DNA of 64,000 nt from a virus. A program made the translations under genes and the position numbers. The notes beneath the pieces were generated by a model. That model saw only the letters and a program-made list of their open reading frames with translations, did not search any database and was not told where the DNA came from. The stretch covers positions 1 to 64,000 of IMG/VR virus record IMGVR_UViG_3300009147_000001. One strand, 5' to 3'. Positions 12,457 to 20,152 of the stretch are shown piece by piece; position 1 is the first letter of the stretch; the number at the start of each line of letters is the position of its first letter.

Positions 12457-12782
12457 CAATGATGGTTACCAAATTAGTGAGAAACAAAGTACCTCAAGCT
12501 ATTCGAGATCGTGGAGAACAACCATTAACGTGGATTGCCGTGGACGGCGAATATAAAAAGCTACTACGGGCAAAATTACTCGAAGAGGTCAAAGAACTCC
12601 TTGACTCGAATGAAGTGGAAGAATTAGCTGACATATTAGAAGTTGTTTGGACAATAGCTCACGATATTTTTGATATCAGCAACAATGAACTAGAACAAAT
12701 TCGCGTGAATAAGTCGCTTGAATGGGGCGACTATAGCGATCGACACGTTCTATCATATGAAATCAACGGATCGGTACCATAG
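12450..12782 (+). CDS. MazG-like nucleotide pyrophosphohydrolase
   Basis: The 110-residue protein matches the small all-alpha NTP pyrophosphatase fold: KLVRNKVPQAI at the start, a helix LLEEVKELL and the metal-binding EELADILEV helix. The family hydrolyses (non-canonical) NTPs to NMP and PPi. In phages it may adjust the nucleotide pool or stress signalling. Its 3' end overlaps the first 15 bases of tRNA-Lys. Confidence 0.8.
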   Translation: MVTMMVTKLVRNKVPQAIRDRGEQPLTWIAVDGEYKKLLRAKLLEEVKELLDSNEVEELADILEVVWTIAHDIFDISNNELEQIRVNKSLEWGDYSDRHVLSYEINGSVP

Positions 12783-12839
12783 TGGCAATGGGTCAGACTC
12801 TTAATCTGGAAGTCGTAGGTTCGAATCCTACCCGATCCA
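12768..12839 (+). tRNA. tRNA-Lys(CTT)
   Basis: Acceptor GGATCGG/CCGATCC, anticodon loop CTCTTAA (CTT), T arm GTAGG-TTCGAAT-CCTAC, discriminator A. The 5' end overlaps the MazG-like gene. Confidence 0.93.
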
Positions 12840-12863
12840 CCAGCTCAACCAATGAAGGGTATC

Positions 12864-13118
12864 ATGGACAGCAAGGAAAGAGCGCAACTGAAGAGAATCA
12901 GGTTGCGGCGAGATGTTCCAATGGAAGAACTCGCTGCTGCAATGGGTGTTAAGCCATCACACCTCAAACTTACCGAAAACAAATCTGTAGAAGCAGTTAC
13001 CATAGACACACTTATAAAATACGTCGAAGCATTAGGTGGTGAGGTAAAGCTCATCTTTGAATTTCCCGATCGACGGTTTGCTTATAAGCCAATACACAAA
13101 AGTCATATAAAGGTGTAA
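12864..13118 (+). CDS. XRE-family helix-turn-helix protein
   Basis: About 84 residues from ATG 12864 (GAAGGG upstream). Helices at residues 4-60 give an XRE domain: RIRLRRDVPMEELAAAMGV then a recognition helix and TLIKYVEALGGEVKLIFEF. Typical of antitoxin-like or repressor-like proteins; no toxin partner is apparent next to it. Confidence 0.8.
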   Translation: MDSKERAQLKRIRLRRDVPMEELAAAMGVKPSHLKLTENKSVEAVTIDTLIKYVEALGGEVKLIFEFPDRRFAYKPIHKSHIKV

Positions 13119-13123
13119 TCCAA

Positions 13124-13196
13124 TCTCCGGTCGACTAATTGGGCAGGTCCTTAGATTTTGGTTCTAAGTGTTGAGGTTCGAGTCCTCACCGGAGAG
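13124..13196 (+). tRNA. tRNA-Gln(TTG)
   Basis: Acceptor TCTCCGG/CCGGAGA with the T1-A72 pair and G73 typical of Gln, D arm GAC/GTC, anticodon loop TTTTGGT (TTG), T arm TGAGG-TTCGAGT-CCTCA. Confidence 0.92.
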
Positions 13197-13265
13197 CATG
13201 TATCATATTGCATATGTAAAGGATGACTTCTTATAGGGCACTTTCGCCTTACTAAGGAGTCACTC

Positions 13266-13631
13266 ATGTCACGAACAGATAAAGATAAACCATATTGGCT
13301 GGGCGATCGTTACGATCCTAATCATGACTGGCGCTGTCGTAGCAATCATAGAGATTGTGACCTACCGGAATTAGACCCAAAAACTGCTGATCGTGCCTTC
13401 CACAAATCTACTACACGATGCTACTGGCAAGCTATTCACAACAACCACCGTACTTGGTGGCAAGCACCACCACCCAAGTGGTATACCGATCACGACTGGA
13501 ACAATCCACAGCGCGTCAAAATCCGGGACTACGCCCGGGAAGCGATCAAAGAGTACAACGCTAATGGAGAACTAGACAGTACGTTCCAGAATGAACAGCA
13601 CCGACACCGTTCAACGCGGCACTATTGGTGA
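13266..13631 (+). CDS. Trp/His-rich conserved actinophage protein
   Basis: 121 residues with many Trp, His and Arg, including a WWQAPPPKWYTDHDW segment and a C-terminal EQHRHRS motif. Proteins of this look are widespread in actinobacteriophages (recalled). Function unknown. AAGGAG precedes ATG. Confidence 0.72.
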   Translation: MSRTDKDKPYWLGDRYDPNHDWRCRSNHRDCDLPELDPKTADRAFHKSTTRCYWQAIHNNHRTWWQAPPPKWYTDHDWNNPQRVKIRDYAREAIKEYNANGELDSTFQNEQHRHRSTRHYW

Positions 13632-13635
13632 GGTC

Positions 13636-13797
13636 ATGAAAGTAACATGCGTTGACCGATACGTAGCGGACCTGATAAGCAAATATGGTTTTATCTTTCA
13701 GGCTCCTGCGACGAAAATAACACTATACCTGGACCAAACCGAAGAAAACTGGCGCAAATACGAGATTGGAAAGGAGTACACTCTTACTATCGAGTAA
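13636..13797 (+). CDS. small beta-rich protein
   Basis: 53 residues from ATG 13636, with GGTGAGG upstream. A longer frame from 13591 would overlap the previous gene. Ends in KEYTLTIE, suggesting a small beta barrel. No family recognised. Confidence 0.55.
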   Translation: MKVTCVDRYVADLISKYGFIFQAPATKITLYLDQTEENWRKYEIGKEYTLTIE

Positions 13798-13823
13798 GAG
13801 TTCTATCGCAGGGGAGAGCCCAG

Positions 13824-14246
13824 ATGTTCAAGCGCGCACTCATAATCGTACCATTAGCGATCATTGCGCTGGTACTGAGCCCACAGGCGGCATTTGCCGG
13901 TAGTCCACACTTTATCAACTCGGACACTCAGGTTACGCGCGCTGACAATACACTAACGGTATCTGGCAAAGAAGCTGGTCTTGGTGGTGAACTACAGGTA
14001 CATATTGTTCTGACCGCCACGGCTCTGTGCATTAACCCAGGTGGTAATCACCCCAAGGCAAATAACAAAATGGACGTAACGGCATCTGGTGATTTTCCAG
14101 TACAAAATGGTAAAGCGGATTTCTCCCTAAACGTGACCGCAGTGTTTACTCCAGATTGCAGTCCGCCGATGACAGTTGAGTTTACCAACATAGTTATCAC
14201 GGACACTACTAATGATCTTACCATGAACATACCAGGAACACTCTAA
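13824..14246 (+). CDS. secreted beta protein of an actinobacterial family
   Basis: 140 residues: signal peptide (residues 1-25, AFA cleavage) followed by GSPHFINS and a GKEAGLGG segment, two Cys and repeated beta strands. The order of motifs (SPHFI, LCINPGGNHP, DVTASG, CSPP) matches secreted proteins common in Streptomyces and relatives (recalled). Role unknown; export from the infected cell is inferred. Confidence 0.75.
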   Translation: MFKRALIIVPLAIIALVLSPQAAFAGSPHFINSDTQVTRADNTLTVSGKEAGLGGELQVHIVLTATALCINPGGNHPKANNKMDVTASGDFPVQNGKADFSLNVTAVFTPDCSPPMTVEFTNIVITDTTNDLTMNIPGTL

Positions 14247-14321
14247 CCTGTTGATGGTCGAGCTGGCGGTAATGCCCGTACCTGCTAATAATGCTAGTGT
14301 ATGCTTGCGGGAACCATTTAC

Positions 14322-14395
14322 GTCCATATAGCTCAGTGGAATAGAGCGCTACCCTCCGAAGGTAGAAGTCGTTGGTTCGAGTCCAACTATGGACG
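14322..14395 (+). tRNA. tRNA-Arg(CCG)
   Basis: Acceptor GTCCATA/TATGGAC, D arm GCTC/GAGC, anticodon arm CTACC-CTCCGAA-GGTAG (CCG), T arm GTTGG-TTCGAGT-CCAAC, discriminator G. Confidence 0.94.
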
Positions 14396-14437
14396 CGTCA
14401 ATAACATGCCATTGAATGTATATGGCAGGAGAATTAC

Positions 14438-14638
14438 ATGAGTCGTGAAGCAGTTAAATTCCTCTGGTTGCTCATGGCATTTTTACTTGCCCTTCTGGGC
14501 ATCGATTGGCTCATCACGAATATGGCATATGGTATTGCTCCGTGGTGGCTAGCACCTACGATGATTGCCGTGGCAGTAGGACTCTATAGCACTAGGGAAT
14601 GCCTCTATAGCTCAAAGGATAGAGCAGGGCCTTCCTAA
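14438..14638 (+). CDS. two-span membrane miniprotein
   Basis: 66 residues with hydrophobic helices at about 6-24 and 33-49. The last dozen codons lie inside tRNA-Arg(CCT), so the C-terminus YSSKDRAGPS is encoded by tRNA sequence. GGAG precedes ATG. Confidence 0.6.
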   Translation: MSREAVKFLWLLMAFLLALLGIDWLITNMAYGIAPWWLAPTMIAVAVGLYSTRECLYSSKDRAGPS

Positions 14639-14673
14639 GGTCCAGGTTGTAGGTTCGAGTCCTACTAGGGGCG
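14601..14673 (+). tRNA. tRNA-Arg(CCT)
   Basis: Acceptor GCCTCTA/TAGGGGC, D arm GCTC/GAGC, anticodon loop TTCCTAA (CCT), T arm GTAGG-TTCGAGT-CCTAC. It overlaps the upstream gene by 38 bases. Confidence 0.93.
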
Positions 14674-14708
14674 CCTATACACCAACATTAACATATTAAA
14701 GGAATGTT

Positions 14709-15194
14709 ATGGAATCAAATTTTAGTCTCCGTGACTTGGTTCGCCAAATATTGGACGAGACCAATCTGACTAACCCTACAGATATTGCCAACGCAGTAGC
14801 TGATCGGACTCCCGATGAGGAAGTCATGTCGGCATACAAGATTGCCCTTACACAATACGTGCGTGTTATCAATAATGATGGACGTCGTGAAAATATCATC
14901 ATCAACCCACGCTTGGCACAAAAGTTCAATCCATCAGCCAAGGTAGTTGCCATTCGAACTGCCCATCAACGTGCCCTGCACGATCGGGTATTCATGGGTA
15001 GTGACTCGAAGCTGCTTGGGGACTGCGGGTACGATGATCTGGTCAAGGCGGCTAAGTTTCGCCGTGAACTGGCAGATCGCAACCTCATCATCGCCCAGCG
15101 ATACCAATACCTAGCCCAACTACTGCTTAATTTTGGTGTGGCAACGGTATCACAACTTCCCCCAGAAGCATTCGAATGGAATGGCAATGACTGA
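14709..15194 (+). CDS. helical hypothetical protein
   Basis: 161 residues, mostly helical; N-terminal half resembles a small DNA- or protein-binding bundle, C-terminal half is rich in RELADRNLIIAQRYQYL-type helices. It overlaps the IS110-related gene by 8 bases and is probably cotranslated with it. No domain recognised. Confidence 0.65.
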   Translation: MESNFSLRDLVRQILDETNLTNPTDIANAVADRTPDEEVMSAYKIALTQYVRVINNDGRRENIIINPRLAQKFNPSAKVVAIRTAHQRALHDRVFMGSDSKLLGDCGYDDLVKAAKFRRELADRNLIIAQRYQYLAQLLLNFGVATVSQLPPEAFEWNGND

Positions 15195-16677
15195 CCAGAC
15201 TTCTCCTCTATCCATGCTGTACTCGGAATCCATACTGCTGCCGATAGAGGAGATTAACGTAAACGACAATACTCCTCTTCATCTGACCAGGGCTCATACG
15301 GTCACCAGATCGAATTCGTCAGATGAGAATCACCGTCCTGGTGCGACCAAGCTACACGTGCCAACCATTGATGGATTGTCGCATCAGGACGATCATCCCC
15401 CACTGATCAAAGAAGAACTGTCTACCAAGAATCTCCCATCAGATGGGGTATCTTTTGGTACTGATCCAGCCAGGCCCCGGAGTGTACCCAAGACCGTCCC
15501 GTTGGATCAGTACCAAAGATCAGTGGGGGATGATCGATCACAGCCAACCACATCGCATCAGGGTGACCACGCGTCCCACGATACCCATAGAAGTACCGTC
15601 GCCGATACCACCGGGTCCAGCAGTAGTCACACCACGAGTGCCCCATTAGGCCAAACAGCGCCAACGCTGCTGGATCCAGCTCTGGCACTAGCCGCAGATA
15701 TTATCGATGATATCGAGCGGGTACGCATCGCTAACGAAAATAGACTACGTCAGCTTACCCGGTCCACCGAAGACGCGGATGGTAACATGCGTGGCTTCGG
15801 GTTGGACGAAACTCATCCGGATGTGGCCCGATTGGCGGCGATGGTCGATACGCTGAAAAAGGTTGAACACGATGCCGAACTAGAACTGAACAGAAAAATG
15901 CGCAAACATCCGCTTGGTCCATGGGTGCGCGCCCAAAAAGGCATTGGTGACAAGCAAGCGGCTCGACTATTGGCCACCATTGGTGACCCATACGTTAACT
16001 CTTCAACTCAACAGCCGCGTACCGTCTCGGCACTATGGCGGTATTGTGGTCTGCATGTACTCCAGGTCGACCATGGTTTCTCCGATTCTCACATCGCAGG
16101 TGTCGATCTGGATCAACACCCCGACCACCAACTGTATGACAACACCCAAGGGTCGTTTGTGGTCGGGGATAATACCCCCAGCCAGGTTTCAGTCGATGCT
16201 CAAGACCAAAACGCTGGGGGTAGTGGAGGTGACCCCGACCAACCTTCGTATAATACCCAACCAGTACCGGTCGGGGTTGCCCCCAAACGACGTAAGGGCG
16301 AAAAGTCCACCTGGTCGACTAAAGCCAAGACTAGAGTCTATCTAGTAGCAGAATCATGTATTAAGCAGCTCAGCCCGCCGTGCCGCACTGCCCATACCAA
16401 CACCGACACCCTTCTACAAGGCGGCAGTGCGGTACTGCGTCATAGTACTGATTGCACCTGTTCACCCTACCGGGTCATCTATGACCACGGTCGAGCCAAA
16501 TATGCTGACGCTATTCATGTGGTAGACTGCGTGCGCTGTGGGCCATCCGGTAAGCCTGCCAAGACAGGTACTCCATTATCGGCTGGGCACATGCACGCAC
16601 GAGCCATGCGGTTGGTCATGAAAGAAATTCTCAAGGGTTTGTGGTGCGAGGCACGTAGGTTGCATAATGAGAACTGA
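15187..16677 (+). CDS. IS110/IS116-related (Transposase_20 domain) protein with palindrome-coded inserts
   Basis: About 496 residues. The C-terminal half matches the Transposase_20 part of IS110-family transposases: helix-hairpin-helix segment QKGIGDKQAARLLATIG, RTVSALWRYCG, APKRRKGEKSTW and RAMRLVMKEILK. The N-terminal RuvC-like DEDD nuclease domain is absent, replaced by a disordered Ser/Thr/Asp-rich stretch. Two insertions split the domain: about 65 residues after CGLHV and about 30 after CIKQL. The disordered stretch and both insertions are encoded by perfect inverted repeats. No flanking IS ends are visible, so it is more likely a domesticated DNA/RNA-binding protein than an active transposase. 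Confidence 0.72.
   Translation: MTDQTSPLSMLYSESILLPIEEINVNDNTPLHLTRAHTVTRSNSSDENHRPGATKLHVPTIDGLSHQDDHPPLIKEELSTKNLPSDGVSFGTDPARPRSVPKTVPLDQYQRSVGDDRSQPTTSHQGDHASHDTHRSTVADTTGSSSSHTTSAPLGQTAPTLLDPALALAADIIDDIERVRIANENRLRQLTRSTEDADGNMRGFGLDETHPDVARLAAMVDTLKKVEHDAELELNRKMRKHPLGPWVRAQKGIGDKQAARLLATIGDPYVNSSTQQPRTVSALWRYCGLHVLQVDHGFSDSHIAGVDLDQHPDHQLYDNTQGSFVVGDNTPSQVSVDAQDQNAGGSGGDPDQPSYNTQPVPVGVAPKRRKGEKSTWSTKAKTRVYLVAESCIKQLSPPCRTAHTNTDTLLQGGSAVLRHSTDCTCSPYRVIYDHGRAKYADAIHVVDCVRCGPSGKPAKTGTPLSAGHMHARAMRLVMKEILKGLWCEARRLHNEN
15202..15674 (+). repeat. tandem inverted repeats inside the coding region
   Basis: Arms: 15202-15212 with 15243-15253 (11 bp); 15279-15287 with 15318-15326 (9); 15334-15347 with 15378-15391 (14, one G-U); 15390-15408 with 15518-15536 (19) enclosing 15454-15468 with 15503-15517 (15); 15616-15623 with 15667-15674 (8). 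They follow one another and cover the region coding for the disordered N-terminus. Confidence 0.9.
16119..16435 (+). repeat. second cluster of inverted repeats inside the coding region
   Basis: Arms: 16119-16128 with 16159-16168 (10 bp); 16173-16182 with 16213-16222 (10); 16232-16240 with 16269-16277 (9); 16380-16392 with 16423-16435 (13, one G-U). These positions coincide with the two insertions that interrupt the Transposase_20 domain. Confidence 0.9.
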
Positions 16678-16759
16678 TGTAAGAATTATCATCTGGGCAG
16701 TAGCCTATGCATTATTATTTTGTTTCATTTGTGTCATGGCTAGTGGAATTTTTCTATGA
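16667..16759 (+). CDS. single-span membrane miniprotein
   Basis: 30 residues, one hydrophobic helix (IIIWAVAYALLFCFICVMAS). It overlaps the upstream stop by 11 bases and the downstream ATG in an ATGA junction. Confidence 0.5.
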   Translation: MRTDVRIIIWAVAYALLFCFICVMASGIFL

Positions 16760-17376
16760 AACATTGGTTTACCTCAGACCTTCACCTAGGACATGCCAAA
16801 ATAATTGAGCTCTGTCATCGACCGTTTGTCACGGTAGACGAGATGAACAATGAGATCATCCGTCGCTGGAACGCTGTTGTTGCACCCCAGGATACAGTTT
16901 TCGTGCTCGGTGATGTAGCGATGGGTACGATAGCCAAAACATTACCACTTGTTATGCGTCTATCCGGTCGAAAGCTCCTTGTTCCTGGCAATCATGATCG
17001 ACTCTGGTCTGGTGCCTTTGGCAAACACGCTGATGAGTTACCACTGTATCCTGGATATCAACGATGGCTAGTTGCCTACCGAGACGTGGGATTTAGCATC
17101 CTTGGTGAGGACATGGTATCAAAGTGGGGGTTTCAATTATGTCACTTCCCTTATGAAGGTGACAGTACTGATTCCGATCGATTCACTGCCCACAGACCGG
17201 CAGATCAAGGTCGATGGCTCGTACATGGCCACGTCCATGAAAAATGGCAAGTAAATGGTCGACAGATCAATGTTGGCGTTGATGTGTGGGACTTCACGCC
17301 AGTACCACTGGAGACAATACTGGAGATAATCGATGGAGGGTCGCCTCGATCCGACAAGATTCGAAGTCATAGATGA
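16756..17376 (+). CDS. calcineurin-like metallophosphoesterase
   Basis: 206 residues with all family metal motifs in order: SDLHLGH, VLGDVAMG, PGNHDR, and GHVH near the end. The two-metal site hydrolyses phosphodiesters or phosphomonoesters. Small phage versions may act on nucleic-acid ends or cyclic nucleotides; the substrate is not shown by sequence. Confidence 0.88.
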   Translation: MKHWFTSDLHLGHAKIIELCHRPFVTVDEMNNEIIRRWNAVVAPQDTVFVLGDVAMGTIAKTLPLVMRLSGRKLLVPGNHDRLWSGAFGKHADELPLYPGYQRWLVAYRDVGFSILGEDMVSKWGFQLCHFPYEGDSTDSDRFTAHRPADQGRWLVHGHVHEKWQVNGRQINVGVDVWDFTPVPLETILEIIDGGSPRSDKIRSHR

Positions 17377-17494
17377 AACTGGTCGAATATTGGTACGATA
17401 CGACGTGTCAGTTATGCTGATATACCAAGACGAAGGCCAAACATTGAAGGTATTTTTGACACATCGAGAGAAGGACATGACAGAAGGTGGGTAA
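17333..17494 (+). CDS. small hypothetical protein
   Basis: 53 residues, beta-rich (FEVIDETGRILVRYDVS). It lies in another frame over the end of the phosphoesterase gene and overlaps the next start by 8 bases. No family recognised. Confidence 0.5.
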   Translation: MEGRLDPTRFEVIDETGRILVRYDVSVMLIYQDEGQTLKVFLTHREKDMTEGG

Positions 17495-17759
17495 AGCAAT
17501 AGTAGTTGGTCTTACGCTTATCGCATTGGTTCTTATCCTAGGTACGTTCTACCTTACTCGGGCAGCCATGCGTAAGGACGGTGACCTCAATATCGATCAA
17601 GAAAAGCAATTAAAGTCATTAGTAGATAAGGCCGAGAGGATATTCTACGGACTTGTTAATCCTATGTCACTAGACAATGCTAACCTTCTTACCATAGAAT
17701 ATACAAAAGCCATCAATAAATGGCTAGACGAATACAAAGCACAAGAGAGGAACACGTGA
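17487..17759 (+). CDS. single-span membrane protein
   Basis: 90 residues from GTG with AGAAGG upstream; hydrophobic helix at residues 4-27 and a long helical soluble tail. It overlaps the SPFH lipoprotein start by four bases, so the two probably act at the same membrane. Confidence 0.65.
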   Translation: MGKAIVVGLTLIALVLILGTFYLTRAAMRKDGDLNIDQEKQLKSLVDKAERIFYGLVNPMSLDNANLLTIEYTKAINKWLDEYKAQERNT

Positions 17760-18679
17760 AAAAGCGTAATCTGCTTGTCCTGGCGGTATTAGCGGTTGCC
17801 GGGGTCCTTCTATCTGGCTGTGCCGAATATGCCGATCCGGATAATGTCGGTTTGTATTACATGAAGGGTCCGTCGGATGGATACAAGTTTGGCCACTGCA
17901 TGGATCCAGGTAAGGCAGACGACGCCAAATGGAATAACGAAATAATCTGGCTACCAAACAATATTCGAACCTGGAATATCGCGGCGCAGGGCGGCGATAC
18001 CAATGTGCCAATCACGGTAGCATCCAAGCCAGAAAAGAACCAGCCATCCGGTGTACAGGTCAATGTTTGGTCACAGACCAATCTGATGCTTAATACCACC
18101 TGCGTGGACAAGGACAGCATTCTCGTCCGATTCTGGGAGCGGTTGGGTAAGCGCTATGGTGCCAATACCGAAGAAGGTTGGAAGAAGATGCTGCTCAATA
18201 CCGTCGTACCGGCCTTGGAAAAGGCCGAGCGAACGGTCGTGCGCAACTACATCGCCGACTCATTGGTAGCTGGTATTGACCTACAAGAGGTTCAACAAAA
18301 AGTTTCCGAACAGTTTGCGTTGGAACTCAAGCGGGTCACCGGAGAGGATTATTTCTGCGGTCCGACTTTCCAGCGGGGTAGCGAAACCTGCCCTCCTGTG
18401 GAGGTTTTGATCAAGGATGTCGACTACGCCGATCCTGGCATTCAGGAAGCTCGAAACAATAAGCAGAAGGCTATCGAGAATGCAGCCGCCTTGCTTGCCG
18501 AGGCCCAAGGCAAACTCGATGCAGCAAATAAGCAGTCTCAGCTTTACCAGAATGCCGCATGGGTAGATTTGCAGAAGGCCCAGATGCAACTCGATGCGGT
18601 CAAGGCATGTGCAGCTAACCCGAACTGTACAGTCATCTTGAATCCTAGTGGTTCAGGTACTATTGTGAATAGTAAGTAA
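17756..18679 (+). CDS. SPFH/prohibitin-like lipoprotein
   Basis: 307 residues from GTG 17756 (GAGAGGA upstream). A lipoprotein signal with lipobox LLSGC (Cys about residue 21) is followed by an SPFH/band-7-like domain (about 25-210) and a C-terminal Ala/Gln/Lys coiled coil (about 225-290). SPFH proteins form oligomeric scaffolds at membranes. A lipid-anchored phage version could shield or organise the host membrane. It is followed by a coiled-coil miniprotein and a second lipoprotein. Confidence 0.82.
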   Translation: MKKRNLLVLAVLAVAGVLLSGCAEYADPDNVGLYYMKGPSDGYKFGHCMDPGKADDAKWNNEIIWLPNNIRTWNIAAQGGDTNVPITVASKPEKNQPSGVQVNVWSQTNLMLNTTCVDKDSILVRFWERLGKRYGANTEEGWKKMLLNTVVPALEKAERTVVRNYIADSLVAGIDLQEVQQKVSEQFALELKRVTGEDYFCGPTFQRGSETCPPVEVLIKDVDYADPGIQEARNNKQKAIENAAALLAEAQGKLDAANKQSQLYQNAAWVDLQKAQMQLDAVKACAANPNCTVILNPSGSGTIVNSK

Positions 18680-18688
18680 GGAGCTGGC

Positions 18689-18859
18689 ATGGCTAGTGCT
18701 GCGGACAAGGCCGCTAAAGCTGCTCAGCAACGTGCGGATGCCGAGAAGCTTGCAGCCACGCAGAGAACAGAAGAATTGAAGCGACAAAATGATTTAGCCA
18801 CAGAAAAAACGCAAAAAGCGGCTGCTGATGCTGCTGCCAAGGCTGCTAGAGGAGAATAA
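18689..18859 (+). CDS. Ala/Lys-rich coiled-coil miniprotein
   Basis: 56 residues dominated by Ala, Lys, Glu and Gln in heptad-like order (KAAKAAQQRADAEKLAATQR). It could pair with the coiled coil of the upstream SPFH protein. AAGGAG precedes ATG. Confidence 0.65.
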   Translation: MASAADKAAKAAQQRADAEKLAATQRTEELKRQNDLATEKTQKAAADAAAKAARGE

Positions 18860-19132
18860 ATGGTTAAGAAAGCCAGAGCTGTCTCTATTCTCGCTTTGAT
18901 TGCTTTGATTCTTGGTCTAGGTGGATGTGGTGAAAAAGCCAAGGAGCCATTTAGGGATGCTCCTGGCTCTAGTGTAGTAAATAACTCTCCTGCTGATAAA
19001 ATTACCATGCCGGACGGGTTCTCCAACCTTACCACAAAATGTGATCATGGAAACAGGATTTATGTCGCCTTCCATGGCGATCTAGGGTATGCTGCTATCG
19101 CAGTAGTACCGCAGGATCCGACCTGTAAGTAG
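18860..19132 (+). CDS. small lipoprotein
   Basis: 90 residues with a lipoprotein signal (lipobox LGLGGC, Cys at about 23), two further Cys pairs and a C-terminal beta segment (GYAAIAVVPQDPTC). It follows the coiled-coil gene without a gap. Confidence 0.75.
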   Translation: MVKKARAVSILALIALILGLGGCGEKAKEPFRDAPGSSVVNNSPADKITMPDGFSNLTTKCDHGNRIYVAFHGDLGYAAIAVVPQDPTCK

Positions 19133-19137
19133 GTGAA

Positions 19138-19287
19138 ATGACAAAGGATGACGTTCTAGAAATTCTATTGCGAATCGTGAGTGCCGATGGAGCTTTCACC
19201 AATGTTATCATGAACACAGACGACGATGAAGTCTTGTTCGCGGATAAAGATGATGATCTCTGGGCGATCAAGGTGGAGGAGGTATGA
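19138..19287 (+). CDS. small acidic protein
   Basis: 49 residues, acidic (TDDDEVLFADKDDDLW). Its 3' end overlaps the next ATG by four bases. The next protein has a similar layout (helix, then VIYIMDNDGVEW), suggesting a paralogous pair. Confidence 0.55.
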   Translation: MTKDDVLEILLRIVSADGAFTNVIMNTDDDEVLFADKDDDLWAIKVEEV

Positions 19288-19436
19288 CCAAAGAGGAAAT
19301 GGTACGAGCACTAACTCACCACCTGTTAAGTATGCTCGATGTCGAAACACCTAGGCCATCCAGCGATAGAGATAACGTAATATACATCATGGACAATGAT
19401 GGTGTAGAGTGGAAAATCACAATAACTGAAGAATAG
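19284..19436 (+). CDS. small acidic protein, paralogue of neighbour
   Basis: 50 residues with an N-terminal helix and an acidic beta-hairpin end (IYIMDNDGVEWKITI). Coupled to the upstream gene by an ATGA overlap. No family recognised. Confidence 0.55.
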   Translation: MTKEEMVRALTHHLLSMLDVETPRPSSDRDNVIYIMDNDGVEWKITITEE

Positions 19437-19442
19437 TACAAC

Positions 19443-19458
19443 GGTGGCGTAAGCCACC
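19443..19458 (+). terminator. hairpin GGTGGC-GTAA-GCCACC
   Basis: Perfect 6-bp stem with a GNRA-type loop seven bases after a stop codon and just before tRNA-Ile. No U tract, so it may be a processing or attenuation hairpin instead of a full terminator. Confidence 0.45.
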
Positions 19459-19461
19459 TCT

Positions 19462-19536
19462 GCTCCCGACGCCAATCCAGGTATGGGCACCTATCTTATA
19501 AGTAGGGGATAGTCAGTTCGATTCTGACCGGGAGTA
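19462..19536 (+). tRNA. tRNA-Ile(TAT)
   Basis: Acceptor GCTCCCG/CGGGAGT, D arm GCC/GGC, anticodon arm CCTAT-CTTATAA-GTAGG (TAT, reads AUA), T arm GTCAG-TTCGATT-CTGAC, discriminator A. AUA is rare in GC-rich hosts. Confidence 0.92.
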
Positions 19537-19558
19537 CTTGATTAGAAAGGATAACACG

Positions 19559-19735
19559 ATGTACGATGACATTCGTAATACCATTGAAGAAGAATTAGAA
19601 CGTAGAGAACGAGCCTGGGAACGGACTGAAGATAGACTGATCAATCAAATCAACGATCTTAAACAAGAAAACGAAGAACTGAAATTGGAAATTCTACAAC
19701 TAGAGAATGAACTGGCGCACCTGTCAGGAGAATGA
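19559..19735 (+). CDS. coiled-coil protein
   Basis: 58 residues, one continuous heptad pattern with Leu/Ile and Glu/Lys (INDLKQENEELKLEILQLE). Start ATG 19559 with GAAAGGA upstream. Probably oligomeric; next gene is a helix-turn-helix protein. Confidence 0.7.
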   Translation: MYDDIRNTIEEELERRERAWERTEDRLINQINDLKQENEELKLEILQLENELAHLSGE

Positions 19736-19738
19736 TAG

Positions 19739-19942
19739 ATGGACTATACCGAGTTGGTAGAGACACTGCGTCAACGTCGGTGTGCCAAAAAGTGGAGCAT
19801 TCAGGGTCTTGGCCATCGACTTCACCTCGGCAAGGTAACCGTAGGTATGTACGAACGTGGCCAACGGGTACCCAGCACGGAACGGTTCATCGAATGGGCC
19901 AATGAATTAGACCTCGATGTAGTTCTCTTACCACGAAAATAG
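19739..19942 (+). CDS. XRE-family helix-turn-helix protein
   Basis: 67 residues: LVETLRQRRCAKKWSIQGL, a turn and the recognition region LGKVTVGMYERGQRVPS fit the Cro/XRE fold. A likely repressor or antitoxin-like regulator; target unknown. Confidence 0.85.
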   Translation: MDYTELVETLRQRRCAKKWSIQGLGHRLHLGKVTVGMYERGQRVPSTERFIEWANELDLDVVLLPRK

Positions 19943-19946
19943 AAGA

Positions 19947-20141
19947 ATGGACGAATACACCCAAGAGGCCAAGCGTAGACTCGTGGAATTGCGAGAAAAA
20001 GCTGCGCAGCGACGGCAAACGGCGCCAGACTATCCAGATCCGCCACCAGACGCGGAAGAACTTGCGACAAGACAAGCGCTCATAGACATGCAAATGGAAG
20101 ACATTCAAGACACTAATGCAATTAATACCGAGCCATCTTAG
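19947..20141 (+). CDS. small helical protein
   Basis: 64 residues: basic amphipathic helix, Pro-rich turn (YPDPPPDAEE), acidic helix. Ends 11 bases before tRNA-Thr. No family recognised. Confidence 0.55.
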   Translation: MDEYTQEAKRRLVELREKAAQRRQTAPDYPDPPPDAEELATRQALIDMQMEDIQDTNAINTEPS

Positions 20142-20152
20142 GATGGCCAATT

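Noticed and set aside
12864-13118. Toxin-antitoxin pair around the XRE protein
   Set aside because: Neither neighbour resembles a toxin; the upstream gene is a MazG-like pyrophosphatase separated by tRNA-Lys.
15133-15186. Upstream ATG 15133 for the IS110-related gene
   Set aside because: It would lie deep inside the preceding gene; ATG 15187 gives the usual short overlap.
15422-15688. Minus-strand ORFs over the palindromic region
   Set aside because: The inverted repeats make both strands look open; codon pattern and domain match support the plus strand only.
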